Shown: positions 45,024 to 57,700 of the stretch, piece by piece
Layout: each line of letters starts with the position of its first letter
Numbering within the stretch: the first letter of the stretch is position 1
Assembly: GCF_003369915.1 (NCBI RefSeq)
Contig: NC_046676.1
Location: 14,366,001 to 14,430,000 of the forward strand
Length of the DNA: 64,000 bases
Origin: Drosophila miranda
Taxonomy: Eukaryota; Arthropoda; Insecta; Diptera; Drosophilidae
Direction of reading: 5' to 3'
Notes under the pieces: model-generated
The model's input: only the letters and a program-made list of their open reading frames with translations
Told to the model about the DNA's origin: nothing
Databases searched by the model: none
Made by a program: the position numbers and the translations under genes

Positions 45024-47587
45024 ATGATGTCCTTCAAGTCGTTTATGCTGCTTGTAAGTACATAATAATATAATAGAACGTCCATACACTCGTAAGCCCA
45101 CAAAAATCAGTAAAACAAATCACATGAGACCTTCCTGGGATGTCCTTCAGCTTAAAACAAGAGCCACGAATGCGGAAAGGACAACAAGTTAAGCTTGTTA
45201 TATGTCAAATTTGTATATGACCGAGAGTCAGGCAAAGGACACATCATGGTCAGACGCTCTGCTCTCCTCCAATGTCATTTTTCTTATTTTTTTGAGGATT
45301 TCGCAAAATGTTCGGTGAACTTTAAATGGGATTTGCTGGTGGTGGGGCAACCGTAGGAAACTCTTCATCGAGTGGCAGATTTCAAGTGGCACAGCAAACT
45401 GTTTCGTTTCGAGTTCGGGCTTGGGTTTGGGTTTGGATTTGGGGCAACACTTGCCGTCAATGGCAACGAAAACGATTGCATAACTTGCCACACGTCTGCC
45501 ATCGAGGCTCTCATCGTCATCATCCGATCAGCCTCAGCCTCCCACAAAATCGAACTTATTGCAAATAATCAAAGACACTTAAGTGCCTCTTCTCCCCTCC
45601 GTTCAGCGGAGGGGGCCTAAGCTGGCAATACAATATGTGGAGTGTGGAGTGCCAGCAAGCAGCATCTGTGCCTCGCCAGAGCCACGTAAAATATGCCCCC
45701 CAATCTGGGCAGAAGCAATATTATTTGATTGTGGCACCGAACTAAGCATTACTCTGTGAGGAGGGCAGGGGGAGGTAGGGTGACAGAAGCTCCAGGACAC
45801 ATGTTTGTAATACAGCGAAAGACTTTTTTCCTACAAGGGCATTTACAGGACTATAGAATAATACTCTGCCGCTTTCCCAAAGCCATGCTACTGAACCGCC
45901 ATTTTGCCAGTTGCCATAAAACTTTCACTTGCTTTCTTTCCGCCTGGAACGCCCCTTCAGGGAGGGGCGCCTTTCCACCTGGAACGCCCTAAAGCAGGCA
46001 ACAAAATGAGATCCAACAGAGATCCGCTGTTGTTGTAGCCGCTGTTGTGGCAGCCTGTGGCGCGTTAAACTGTTGGTGCGACACTTGGACGCAGTGCAGA
46101 CACACAGCTCCACTCTGGATGTCTGGAAACGCTTCCACTTTCCCAGCCTTTGTGTGTCTGGTGTTGCCAAGCAGATAACTACAGACACAGACACCGACAC
46201 AGAGGCAGTCCAAGGTGAAGATGGGGCAGGACTCCCAGCCAGACGCGTGTAATTTGCCGCTTGTAACTTTTTGACTTTTTCGCCAGCGATTCCCGTTTCT
46301 CTATGACTGCTTTTTTGGTCCCGTTTTGGCCCGTTTTTCTGTTGGCTAGACACCGGCCAACGAGCAGGTTACCCCTGGGACAATACCTATGCAAAAAGGA
46401 GAGGTGGAGAGCCAGAGCCGGCCCAGACACTCGGTAGACAAATGGCTGCTGGCCAGCAGCAACGGAAGAACAGAACGAGCATGTTTTACATGTTAATTTT
46501 CGCCTTTTCCTCCGTCAAACCGACTCGTCCTCCTCACCCTCCGCCTGCATATTAATTCCCCTGCTCCACAGCTGCTCATTTTCGCACGCAAAAGAAGAAA
46601 GGAACCCAAAATGGAAAACGACTGAATGAGACGGCGATGAGGCCCGACGGATGACTGCAGGTCGGGCACGCTTTTGAATTTCAAATGACAAACATAAAAT
46701 ATTCACGGTTTGGTATTTGACTTTGATGAAGCCTGAAATGCAACCTAATGCCGAGGCAGTGGCAGAATCGAAGGCACAGACAGAGGTTTCGGGTTTAGGT
46801 TCGGTTTCCCATCTGCATTCCATCTGTCGATGCTGAATTGTGGTAATTTTTGGCAATTCGAATTGTGAATTTGTGGATGCAGCGAGGCGCAACTCTGCAT
46901 TGTGCTGGCCTCTGATTAGAGACGCCTGATTATGGCCAATATATCGTAGGCCAGGCCGGGGCCAGAGCCCTATCCATCTGTTGACTGCTGACGATTCAAG
47001 TGTGAATGATTGCCCAATTGTGCGGCCAAAGCATGTTTGATATGGCTTTTCAAATAGAGAGATAGAGCCGTATGTGGGTATACCCACTTCTATCCAATTT
47101 TCAGTGCTTCTTTCGGCCAAAGCTGATTCGCAATGGTTCCTCCACACGAAAGCGTATTTCGAGTTCGTTCATTTCCCTTTTGGTTTCCACTGCTGCATTA
47201 CAAATGCAATTTTAATTGAAATAATTTGGCAGATTTGCCAGATTTCATGCCGACGGATGCCTCTGTGAGCTGATCAAAGCCTTCGGCAATTGAGCCGTGG
47301 GTCGTCGGTTCAGAGCTATTCTGCTTATACGCTTGGATGTATGCAATTTTTGTGGTTTTACGATATTTGTGGTATCTTTGTGCGGTTTTTATTGTCTTTG
47401 GCAATGGCTTGCGAGGCCCAACAAGCAAACAAAAAAACCAAATGCAAAAAACAAAAAACAAATAGCAAAAAATTAATGACGCTTGAGCAAGCGGCAAGTG
47501 CAGCGGCAGCATCGGAAAAGCTGAAAACCGGGCGGAATGGGGAGGCTGTGGCGGTGGTAACCAGCCAACCATCTGGGTCTGAGTGTA

Positions 47588-47633
<46 letters not shown>

Positions 47634-50600
47634 TAATCTAATTAAATCGAAATTTCCACCGATTACAAAAGCAGAGCCACCGCCCGCCGGGCCCGCGCCT
47701 CTCCTCTCCCCACAGCCACCGCTAATTGCCCAACCAGCGTCCAATGCGGCGTATGCGCAATGTCTGCCTCTCTTTCACACGTTTCGTTCCCTCTCGTTCT
47801 ATGCTTTCAGGCCAGGCCTTTTTAATTGCATAGTTCTGCCTGCAAGTACAATTTGGCCAATGTCTTTTGGGAGCCGGATCCCCACCGCAGCTGGGAATTT
47901 GGAAAATTAGTTCATTGGGATTTTTTGCCTCATTTTACCCTTAGTTTTTCAATTGAAAAGGAAACAATTTCCCCACTTAAATGCGGATTAAAATGTATAT
48001 TTTAGTAATTCGAAAACAAAAACCACACACTGTGCATTTTTCCTTTAACATTTCCATTTTCTGGCAATTTTCGTGGAACAATTTGCAACTACTTGAGATA
48101 TTCGCAGCGCCAACACAACAGATTGCAACGTAACATATAATTTGGTAGTTATTTAAAAGGTTAATATCTTCATGCGGTTGCCGGCGGCGGTTATGGGCCA
48201 ATAAATTCGGGTTAAGTAGGGTTAATGTGGTGCACGAGAGGCAGGAGGCGTGTGATTTATGGGCTTCGAGTGGGTCCACTCATTTGCAGCCAAGTGAGGG
48301 AAATTAGGGGGAACTACAATTAAATCGTCACGGAGATCCCCCAAGGAGAGCCCACGAGGGGATCAGCTGCCCAAACTTTGATCTTTGGCATTGTCCTTGG
48401 CTGTCGGAGGACTCCCTCCCGGCCATGTCTGGGGCACGTGACTGTTTGGGAATATTTGTGTTGCAGCAAGAGATATACATGCTTCTCGGCTGATTGAAAT
48501 CGAGCGGGTTGCAACAAAAGATTCGAACAACGAACTGCAACGATCGGGGGCAATAAAAGTCAGTCCCCATTGCGGCGGCCTCCAGTACCCCGCTGGGGTC
48601 TCATCTCCTCCTCCTCCGAGCCCGCGCTTTTGCCATTCACATGGCCCATTAACTTTTATTTTGCCAAATTTGCATTTCAATGCCCCAAAGTGGGGGAGAG
48701 CAACTACAAAAAAACAGCACAGCACAGCACAGCACAGCACAGCGCTGCATACTGCATGCAGCATGCAACAGAGCAGAGAAGAGCAGAGCAGGGCAGCGCT
48801 GGAGATGGCGTTGGCGATGAAAAGGTCAACCAAATGTTTGTTGTTCTACCGAACGAGTCGCAGAGTCGGCAGAGACGGCAGAGTCGGCAGAGTCGTGTCG
48901 TTTGTTGCAAGTGCATGTTAATCTAACATCTATGTAGGGGACTTTTTTGTCAGATGATGCTGCTCTGGTAATTGCTGGGAACAGCTGCAGAAAAGCAGAT
49001 AATAAAATAAGTACAAAAAAATAGGTACATACACAAATTCCATAAATTAAGACGCTGCAGCACGTTGCAGCCACAAGTAGGAAGCCCGGGCCGAACCTCG
49101 TTAGGCATCATCATCAGCTGCCTCATCGGTGGCGGTGGCAGTGGCAGCAACAGCCACAGCAACTTTTTTGTGGGCGTTGCAGAATGTGTGGCGGTTGCTT
49201 GTCTAAGGTGCCGCCGCTCCAAAATGATGCAACAGAACAAAAATTCATATACATCCAGGTCTCTGCCTCTCCTTCTCTGCTGATGGCTTAATAACGGGGC
49301 CCAAACGGTCCGAAGATGTAGCAAAATAACATCGAATGCACAGAATTCCTTGCCGAGCTTAGATGTCAGTTTCTTTTTGCCAAAAGCACAACCAATTAAA
49401 TTAATTAAAATAAATGCAACACGCTAGACAGAAACGACAGAAGCAACGGCCGGCCACCTTCCCGTCCACAACTTTATAAAGACATTTTAGCGTAAACATT
49501 TTTATTGGCTCCATAAAGTGCTTGGAAGTGCTCTGACTGCCCGATCCAATCCGATCCGATCCGCTTGAACATATTAAATGCTAAGCGTTAATAAATCAAC
49601 TCCCAGGCGGCAGATCGAGACACTCGGATTTGCCATTTAGACTGCATTCAAAATGCAATTGTCATAAATTCTGCTCGCCCCAAGCCGCTTTTATAATTTG
49701 GCATCAGACGCTTTGTAAACTGGGTCGTGCTCTAATGCGAGAGGGGGACCGGGCACAGTGGACTGGGCTCTCCAGCAGACAAATGTGAGCGTTTTTACAA
49801 CCTATTTTTATATTCATTTTTTACGATTGTACCAAATGCTTGGCTGAGATACAGCCAGATATGTGATTTACAGTGTGTTGAGGCGAGGCTGTGTGATCTT
49901 TGGGCATTGATTCAAAGAGATCTTTATGTGGGTACTCAGTATCGAATATCATGGTATACCCATATCATGGCAGTCTAGACAGAATATTCTAGACAGATTC
50001 TTTCCGACCAATTATCTTTATTTCCTGCTTTCCTCAAACATTACATTTTGAATAAGCTTTACAAAATATTTCAAAAATAGTTACCACCCTGCGGCTACTC
50101 CGCAATTAAATTAAACCATTTTTGCGGTGTATCTTATGGTATATTTTGTGTAGCCTTCAACTTGAGTGGCATGTGGCATGTGGCATGTAGCAAGTGGGCG
50201 TATAGAGTCTTTTCTTAGTTGAAGCACACAAATACTTGAAACATTTTCATTTATGTAGCTTTTATGGGCTTCCGCTTTAGCTGCGATTCTTTGCTGATTA
50301 ATTATGGTATGGAAATGCTTGAACAAAACTTGTTGATTAAATCGAACAAATCGAATTCAATTATTTGTATAATGCTCATTGATGTTCGGGTAATTAACAT
50401 CCCAGCTGACCGACGGCCGGCCGGACGGACAGCAGCATAACAGCAGTAGCTGACAATAATAAGCCGGACAAAGCAAACAATTGTTAATTTATTAGATTAT
50501 GCGCGATTAATGATGCTTCAATGCAATGTCCCCCTGGTGGCAGGAGTATTCCAGAGGCCAGCCTGCGTGCCGGTGGAAACAATTACATTTGTACACACAT

Positions 50601-53435
50601 ATTTGTAGCTTTATTTTGTATAGTTTAAAGTGTTGGCAAGATCAATGTCTGCCGAACTTCTGTCGAGCTGTTTGAAGCTGTTGAAGGTGACCACAGACCA
50701 TGACAAAGGAGACCACACAGACCACAAAACCAAAGGAAAACCTTCAAACTAGAGAATAATTACAATGAGAACATAACCGAAACCACACACAACACTCGTA
50801 TGTGATTTGCAGTTGACTGTGATATATAATTAATGGAAAAAGCTGAACTATAAATTAAGTTTATGGCCATTAATATGGACTGATTGAATTACATTCATTG
50901 AGCCGAGATTTGGCATCATATACGAAGATATTTATATGAACACAGGTCAATCTTGTGGATTTCACCCACTGTGCCTGTCCTCAGCACCAATCTCCGTCTC
51001 AATCTTCCAACAGAGAGCTGCAGCTCCACCAAGTCCATCTCTTATCTTTATCTGTGTATGTATCTGTGTCCGTCTGCTCCATTGCTGCATTGTGGCAGCT
51101 CTTCTTTTCGGCTGTCGGCAAGTTGCCGCAAATTATTTGTAATTTAATTTACACGCGAATCGTTGGTCGTTATTTTATTGGAGCTAATGCTGTTGCCAGG
51201 CCGGCGGTAATTGCATTTGTTTAACACGGAAAATTACCGTTGACATGCTCATTGGATCTCTCTTTTGCTCGTTATTTTCCATTGCAAGCTCTGTACTTGA
51301 AGATCTTGAAGGTTAGGACCCCCCTGCTAGAATAATTGCGGAAATTTCGGTGAAGTTGATTAATTTCAATTTAACAGATAATTTACCAGATATACGAGTA
51401 TATCAGATGTAGATGGATGGGAGTTTATCTGTGAAAACTGGATAAATATCTATTGAATTTATGAACATTTTTATGAATACATTTTCCCTCAATATAAATA
51501 ACAATTTCAAGTTAATTTCTATTCATAAAAAAAAACAACTTTGAGAAAGCCTCGTATCATCTCCGGCAAAAATCCAGCTTTCCTTGACCCAATCGAATCC
51601 ACGATCGACCAACACGTCGTATGTGTAATTAAGCGATGCAACTTCCACTTCCACCGCCACTGCCACAGCAACTAATCAGCAAACAATGTAAAGCAGTTCC
51701 CCACAATCAATGACCCCCCCGACAAACATAAGTCATCATAGAATATAGAATATATTCAAGCCACGAGTGATTTAGTGCTCTCGAAGAGACTGCAAATATT
51801 TCCGCAATCCGCAACGAGGAGGCTACACAAAAAAAAATAATAATAAACAAATGGCCAACAACAGACACGAGATGACAGTCAGCAGCCTACAGCCAAGTGG
51901 CTTTTGGTCAGTGGCTGTCCTACAGTTGATGGATGGATGGATGGATAGATGGCTGCAATGTGAACGCGTTGATGGGCTGCTGCCGTCATGTGCATGTGTC
52001 AATTAGCCGTGTCTAACGACGGGCCACTGCACTGCCGCCTGCCGCCTGCCGCCTGCCACTTGCGGCGTAACCTCCGCCATTTGCTGCCCTTTTGTGGGGG
52101 CATCGAGCAGAAGACGCCTCTGGGACACGTTCTAAATAAATTGCAGCCCAGTCATTGAGCTGGCGGTGCACCTGCTCTGGCCCCGGTTGAATGTCAGCCG
52201 CGATCTTATCGCAGCTTCTATTTCCATTTGCCACCGCTCACTTTTTGTGGTTTACTCTTCATTTAACCTTTAAGTCGACGTCACCGCAAGAATGTTGCAC
52301 TAAATGCACTCCGCCTCTTCTGCCTCTTCTTTGCCTTTCAGAGTTTATCCCTCGCTGCCATCAGTGCCTATGTCTACGCCCAGGTCGCCCCGGGCTCGAA
52401 TGCGTACCTGCCGCCCACGAAGAATGGCTACGACTACTCCGAGCCGCAGACCCCATTTGTAAGTAAAACATATTAAATATATGTACATACGTATGTCAAA
52501 TGAAGACCTATTGTCTGGCAAACCACTTCAAATTGAATCCAAGTCAACAGGCTAATTGCAGCCATCATTCTGGGGGCCCTTTCACTCCCATCGGCCTCTC
52601 TGTTGGCTTGTCGCCACATTTATCACTCCAGCTGCGGTTGGCAATCTGCAAAAGACACAGCAGAGACGGCATCAGGCCGCAATAAATGTTGCCACCTCAT
52701 CCACCGGCACCCACCTTTTGATGGGCATCTTGAATGTCGACCCACAATGATGTTGCACTTGTCGGCTGTGCAACATTTTCAAATGGTGAAGGGCCTGCGA
52801 TGAGTTGCAGTTAACCTTTATTGATCGTTGAACCAAATGCTGAAAGATCCATCACCAAAAGGGATTCAAACAATCGTCAACTTTTGGTCCTATACCGAAA
52901 CGTATCCAGTACTATTTCAGTCGTTTTGAACAATTCAATTACCTTTAGTAATCCATAATTTTCCCAACACTTCGCAGAAACCTGGTCCACCTGGCAGACC
53001 GGCGCCCGGACCTCGTGCACCAGCACCTCCCGGCCAACCACGCAACATTCCCGGCCAGCCAGGCGATGTGAGTAACATTCCTCCAAATAACGAACAGCAA
53101 TATAATCCACTCCCGTGACGTATCATTCCATTCTTCTGCAGGATCACGTCCATATGCCAGGCATGCCCTACGAATTCGAGTACGCCGTTCAGGACCCGGA
53201 GACCGCCAATGACTACGCGCACAAAGCGTCCAGCGATGGGGATGTGGTGACAGGCGAATACCGCGTGCAGATGCCCGACGGACGCACCCAGGTGGTGCGC
53301 TACACGGCCGATTGGAAGACCGGCTACCATGCGGACGTCAGCTACGAGGGGGAGGCCACTTTCCCCCAGGGACCGCAGCCGGGTGCGCGCGGGGGCGGTG
53401 GCGGTGGCGGCGGTGCCGGCGGTTACAAGTACTAG
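45024..53435 (+). CDS. Cpr50Cb: Cuticular protein with Rebers-Riddiford RR-2-type domain (Cpr50Cb orthologue)
   Basis: Four coding exons, 45024-45053, 52342-52458, 52978-53067 and 53142-53435, all phase 0 with consensus GTAAGT/GTGAGT donors, give 176 residues. Exon 1 encodes only MMSFKSFMLL; joined to SLSLAAISAYVYA in exon 2 it makes a signal peptide, the split typical of insect cuticle genes. Two ATGs in a row start the frame and either may be used. Exon 3 is Pro/Gly-rich (KPGPPGRPAPGPRAP). Exon 4 holds the chitin-binding domain (YEFEYAVQDPETANDYAHK, then EYRVQMPDGRTQVVRYTAD and GYHADVSYEG), followed by a Gly-rich tail ending GGYKY. It is secreted and structural. The 7.3-kb first intron probably carries enhancers. 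The position next to Cpr50Ca and stj supports the symbol. Confidence 0.88.
45054..52341 (+). other. First intron of Cpr50Cb (7.3 kb)
   Basis: No exon or nested gene is convincing. Simple repeats include (TG)21 at 47591-47632, CAGCA copies at 48717-48745, CGGCAGAGT copies at 48850-48898, GATGG copies near 51930 and GCCGCCT copies at 52034-52058. The open frame at 47290-47910 is mostly Lys/Asn, Cys-Val and Pro low-complexity sequence and is not taken as a gene. Confidence 0.5.
47591..47632 (+). repeat. (TG)n microsatellite
   Basis: Twenty-one TG units in the Cpr50Cb intron. TG/CA runs are also an X-chromosome-rich class in Drosophila, but here they carry no further meaning. Confidence 0.9.
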
Positions 53436-53496
53436 GAGTGGAGTGTGGATTTCTTGAGAAACGTGTAAACTTTACGATATACAAGAGTACCGTACC

Positions 53497-53502
53497 AATA
53501 AA
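53497..53502 (+). terminator. Polyadenylation signal AATAAA of Cpr50Cb
   Basis: AATAAA lies 62 bases after the Cpr50Cb stop codon, implying a very short 3' untranslated region, as is usual for small cuticle genes. Confidence 0.75.
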
Positions 53503-53524
53503 AAGTATTGATAAACAAAAGCAG

Positions 53525-53631
53525 CCTCTAGCGTGTGTTTTTCTAAGCTTGTGAAAGCTTTTGCTGTACCCTCTAGCGTGTATTTTATGCAAAGCTTTTT
53601 GGTTAATATAAGCTTTTCTAATTCAAAGCTT
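53525..53631 (+). repeat. Repeats of CCTCTAGCGTGT and AAGCTT directly 3' of Cpr50Cb
   Basis: CCTCTAGCGTGT occurs at 53525-53536 and again at 53570-53581. AAGCTT occurs five times in 87 bases (53545, 53555, 53592, 53610, 53626), mostly as AAAGCTTTT. The array begins 23 bases after the polyadenylation hexamer. Confidence 0.7.
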
Positions 53632-54669
53632 TTGCAACTTACGTAATTTCAGATCTTACGTTTATTCGCGCCAAATGAAGGAATTCAATTTTGTATTTCT
53701 TTTTCCATAAAAGCTCACAGAATTACTTAATTTTGCGTAAGCGCGACACAACCGATTTCGTTCAAAATAGGTTAGCGAATCGAAAGGAATTCGATTGAAT
53801 TCGATTTTGGGATATATTTACATTTATTAAAGAGTAAAGATTTAATTTGATCTAATGTTAATTAATAAAATACAATCAGTGAAGAGTATAATGGTAAGAG
53901 GATCAATTGTGTGAGTATAAACCAGGTAGAGGATAACGTTAAAAGACATATTATTGGCCAAAATCTTAGGATTGTACGTTCCTCTTTGACACCAGTCCCA
54001 GTTTCTTGCCAAATTTTCACTATATCTGTCAGCTGCAGCAACAGATGTTCGGCCAGCTGTCAATGCTGGCCTGTAAACAAAGCCACTGCGCAGTCGCTAA
54101 CGAGGGTAAACAGACACCTGTAGGACTCCCGAGGAGGTAAACAAAGCTCGCGCGCAGAAGCGTCAACTGTCAGGGCAGGCGCAGTGGCAGCCCAGAGCAG
54201 TGCAGCTAGAGCTTAATGTTGAAACCCGGCTGTGGTCTCGCTCTGGCTAGTGGCAACTAGGCGATGAACTCATCGCTGACACAGAAACGCCAAAGAAACG
54301 TCAGAACGGACATCGTCGACAGTGTAGAGAGAAAAGTTTTCGCTGCCAAACAACACGAAATTTTCACGCACACACACATCAGCAGCACAGTGCAGGCACG
54401 TTGAGAAAATTCGGGAAAAAAACGTCTGCAGATCGTTTGTCGGAAAATGTTTTGAGCTTGAGCTTGGGTTAGGGACTCCGATTTCAAGTGGTTGGACATA
54501 CAGTGAGCTGGATATGTGTGTGGATGGCCAGGACAGGTGGCCTGAGCCGAGCTAACGGGCTAACGGGGAATGGTATGTGTGGTTTATGTGCGGTGCCTGT
54601 GTGTGCGTGTGCGGTGCCCGTGTGTGAGTGCTGAAAAGTAGGCTACAAAATAACTTCTGGCTCGTATTT
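53632..54669. other. Interval between Cpr50Cb and stj, including the stj promoter region
   Basis: About 1 kb without coding sequence. It holds three GTAAACA motifs (54073-54143) and CA/TG-rich stretches near 54366-54378 and 54577-54625. No clear TATA box precedes stj, which fits a broad or TATA-less neuronal promoter. The start of transcription is not determined. Confidence 0.45.
54073..54143 (+). promoter_or_regulatory. Three forkhead-type GTAAACA motifs upstream of stj
   Basis: GTAAACA occurs at 54073-54079, 54106-54112 and 54137-54143, all in the same orientation and spaced 33 and 31 bases apart (about three helical turns). GTAAACA is the core recognised by forkhead (FOX) proteins. The group lies 620-690 bases upstream of the stj start codon. 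Function is an inference. Confidence 0.4.
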
Positions 54670-54768
54670 ATGTCGCGCTTCCGCCCGATCTTCAAGCACC
54701 ACCGCCAGCAGGAGCAGCAGCAGCAGCAGCAGCAGTCAGTACAAGTGGAGCAGCAGGAAGAAACATGA
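54670..54768 (+). other. Upstream open reading frame with polyglutamine, overlapping the stj start as ATGA
   Basis: ATG at 54670 opens a 32-residue frame (MSRFRPIFKHHRQQE, then a Gln run, then SVQVEQQEET) that ends at TGA 54766-54768. That stop overlaps the stj initiator ATG (54765-54767) in the sequence ACATGACC. If the mRNA includes 54670, ribosomes translating this frame would stop exactly on the stj start codon, an arrangement suited to termination-reinitiation control. The CAG run causes the Gln tract. Transcription of this segment is assumed, not shown. Confidence 0.5.
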
Positions 54769-57700
54769 CCTGGTCCTGGGCATGGCCCTGGTGGCGCCTC
54801 TGCCTGAGCCTCATTTCCATGCTCATCTGGCATGCCCCCTGCGCCCATCTGCAGCCTGCCGAGAACATCAACTACAATCTGTGAGTGGCATCCATCCTAG
54901 AAACCAGATATAGATAATCTGACCGCTATCCCCCATGCAGCGTTCACTCCTGGGCCGACAAACTGGGCATGGAACTGTTTCATCTGGGCGATTTTATCAC
55001 CAGGCGCAAGGAGGTGCAGGAGGTGAGTGTCAGCGAGAATTTTATTGATTTTTCCCACTCGCCCGCCGTCTCTCGTTTTTTCCGCTCCGTTTGCCACATG
55101 CTCGGTTCTCTGCTCTCTGTTTTTGTGCTTCTCTTGTTTTTGTTGTTGTTGACGTCTCTCAGCCTCTGCCGAGACGGCGGCGCCAACTTCGGCTTCGTAT
55201 TTGGGTTAAAGGCTGCCCGAACACAGCAATTATAAAGTAATACAAAAAGAAGAACAACGTGGCGCGAGTGTGGATCAGTAGGACGCTACTTTATTACCCT
55301 TTCTAGAAGTTTTGAGTTAGGGGTTTCCAGATAAAAGTACTCTTCCAAATTATTAGTTCTCTGTTCTCGGTACCATCATAACACCTTTAAAGAGGGGTAG
55401 GTACCATTTGAGAAAGTGAGTCGATGTATCGATACCCTTTTCAAGTGTAGGTATGTAGAAATACATCGTTGTATAGGGTTTCAAAGCCACTCCAGAAAAT
55501 GTAAAAGGGAAACTAGCATAGATTGGTCTGTAAAGACTGATTGTTTTCCATAGAGTTAAACCAGTATCAGAGTTCCATAGCCCTTTGAAAGGGTATTCCA
55601 TTCCAAGAGAATATTTGTCCGCCTCTGTGTCTGCCCCCCAGATATGAGGTCAGATAGTGGACGCTGGTCGGGACAGCTGGTAATTTATTTTTAGGCTAAA
55701 GCAATTGGATGTACAAATGAAATTGTGTTGCACATGAGTTACAAGCTCATTTGAGCCGCCAACTGTTTATTTATGTGCATTGTTCATAGCCTATGTGTAC
55801 GAGTATGTGTAAATAGACACTTATATTCGGACAGATGGCCCCCCAGTGGGGCCTCGTAATGGGCTTAGGACAGAAATGGAATCTATTTGAGGGAAAGAAC
55901 TAATGCTCGTGTTCCGGTAGGGATTTCAGAGACCGTTTGACACATTCTGGCCACATTTCTAAGCAGATTCATTAACATTCCCACAGAGTTTCAAGGATGC
56001 CAAAGTGGTTCAGCGCGTTGGAGCCTCCATAGTTGATTCGATGGCCAAGGAAATAGAAATGATGATGGACCTGAAGGTCAGCGCTGTGCGGGTAAGTGGT
56101 GTCCTGCTCCCCAAAGAACATTTCTATAGATATTTTTGGAACTTTACTTTCAGCGCATAATGGACACAGCTGAGAACACGGCTCTGTCCCATCAGAACGA
56201 TATGGCGGATAAGATGTTCTCCTATTACAATGCCAAGGAGATGTTAGAGCCGGGTGATCCCGTGCCCCCGATTCCAACGCCAGCCCCTGATATGGACAAG
56301 GACATCGGGGAGCCGTTGATCTACGTGCAGCCCAAGGTGGTGGTGCTGGAGCCACGGCCGGAGTTCCACAATACACCGGTCAACTTCAGTGTTAGCTCGG
56401 TGCATGTGCCCGTGAATGTGTTCGATCGAGGTTTGGAACTATGCTCGATATAACGATATAATCCGTGTATCTCTTCTCTTTCCATCTCTCTCTATCTCTA
56501 TCCATATATGTATATCTCCCTTTCCTTCTATGAAACTGTAACTCTACTTTTTTGGGCACACAGTGTGCCTGTCTTCTGTAAAGCTTCAAACCACACGCGC
56601 ATGAAAGGCAAAGCTTATCGAACACTGTGCGCCTCTCGCTCTCTCTTCCTCGCTCTGTCGCTCTACGCTTGCTTGCTTACTCGTATAACCGTTACCCGCT
56701 GTGCAATTACCCGCTCGTGCGCCTACTTTTTCCTTTTCAATATACAAATCGCTTAAGTCAATGCGCGCCCGAACGCGTGCGCGCAGCAAGCACCGCATTG
56801 CGCCGCCCGGCAAACACAACTGTACCTAATGCAACCAACCAACAGACAGTCGGCACAACAGTAACTGTACTCGATCGCCGTTGGTGGCGCATTGCGTACG
56901 TTGCCGACTCGCACGCGTGGGACGCAGAGAATGCTCGACAGCTGAGATACGCCGATACGTGTAATACTAGTAATAAGAATCATAATGCCAGAAACCGTAT
57001 AACACCCAACCCAAAGCCACATAACACGGAGAGTCCAAGCACACCAAAAACACACTCCTACCTGTCTGTGCCTGCGCTTTCCTGTGCTATGTCCTGCCCG
57101 AAGAGACAACACAACGAACTTACACTAGGATAAAGGATTGCCTACTAATCTGTGTTTCTGTACAAATTCTTCCCGTTTCTCTTGCCAAAAAAAACCCCCA
57201 CTGAAACCCACTCAACCATACATACACACATATCCACGGATACACAGCACCGGATGTGATAAAGGCGATACAATGGTCGGAGAATTTGGATCAGATATTC
57301 CGCGATAATTACAAGAATGATCCGACATTGTCGTGGCAATTTTTTGGCAGTTCGACCGGCTTTATGCGTCAATTCCCTGCATCCAAATGGAAGAAGGACG
57401 TACCGGTCGATCTATACGATTGCCGGCTACGCTCCTGGTATATGGAGGCGGCGACGAGTCCAAAGGATATTGTCATCCTAATGGATGGATCCGGTTCAAT
57501 GTTGGGACAGAGGCTAGATATCGCAAAGCATGTTGTCAATACGATACTCGATACATTAGGTACAAATGACTTTGTGAACATCTTCACCTTTGATAAGGAA
57601 GTGAGCCCAGTTGTCGGATGTTTCGAGGATACACTGATTCAAGTATATATCAATACAATCATACTCTTTCTATATTCATTTCTGTCTGATTTCCATTTTG

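Noticed and set aside
46515..47147. Minus-strand 210-codon frame in the Cpr50Cb intron
   Set aside because: No domain, no signal peptide and no splice context.
47290..47910. Plus-strand 206-codon frame in the Cpr50Cb intron
   Set aside because: Composed of Lys/Asn repeats, a Cys-Val run from (TG)n and Pro-rich sequence; a low-complexity artefact.
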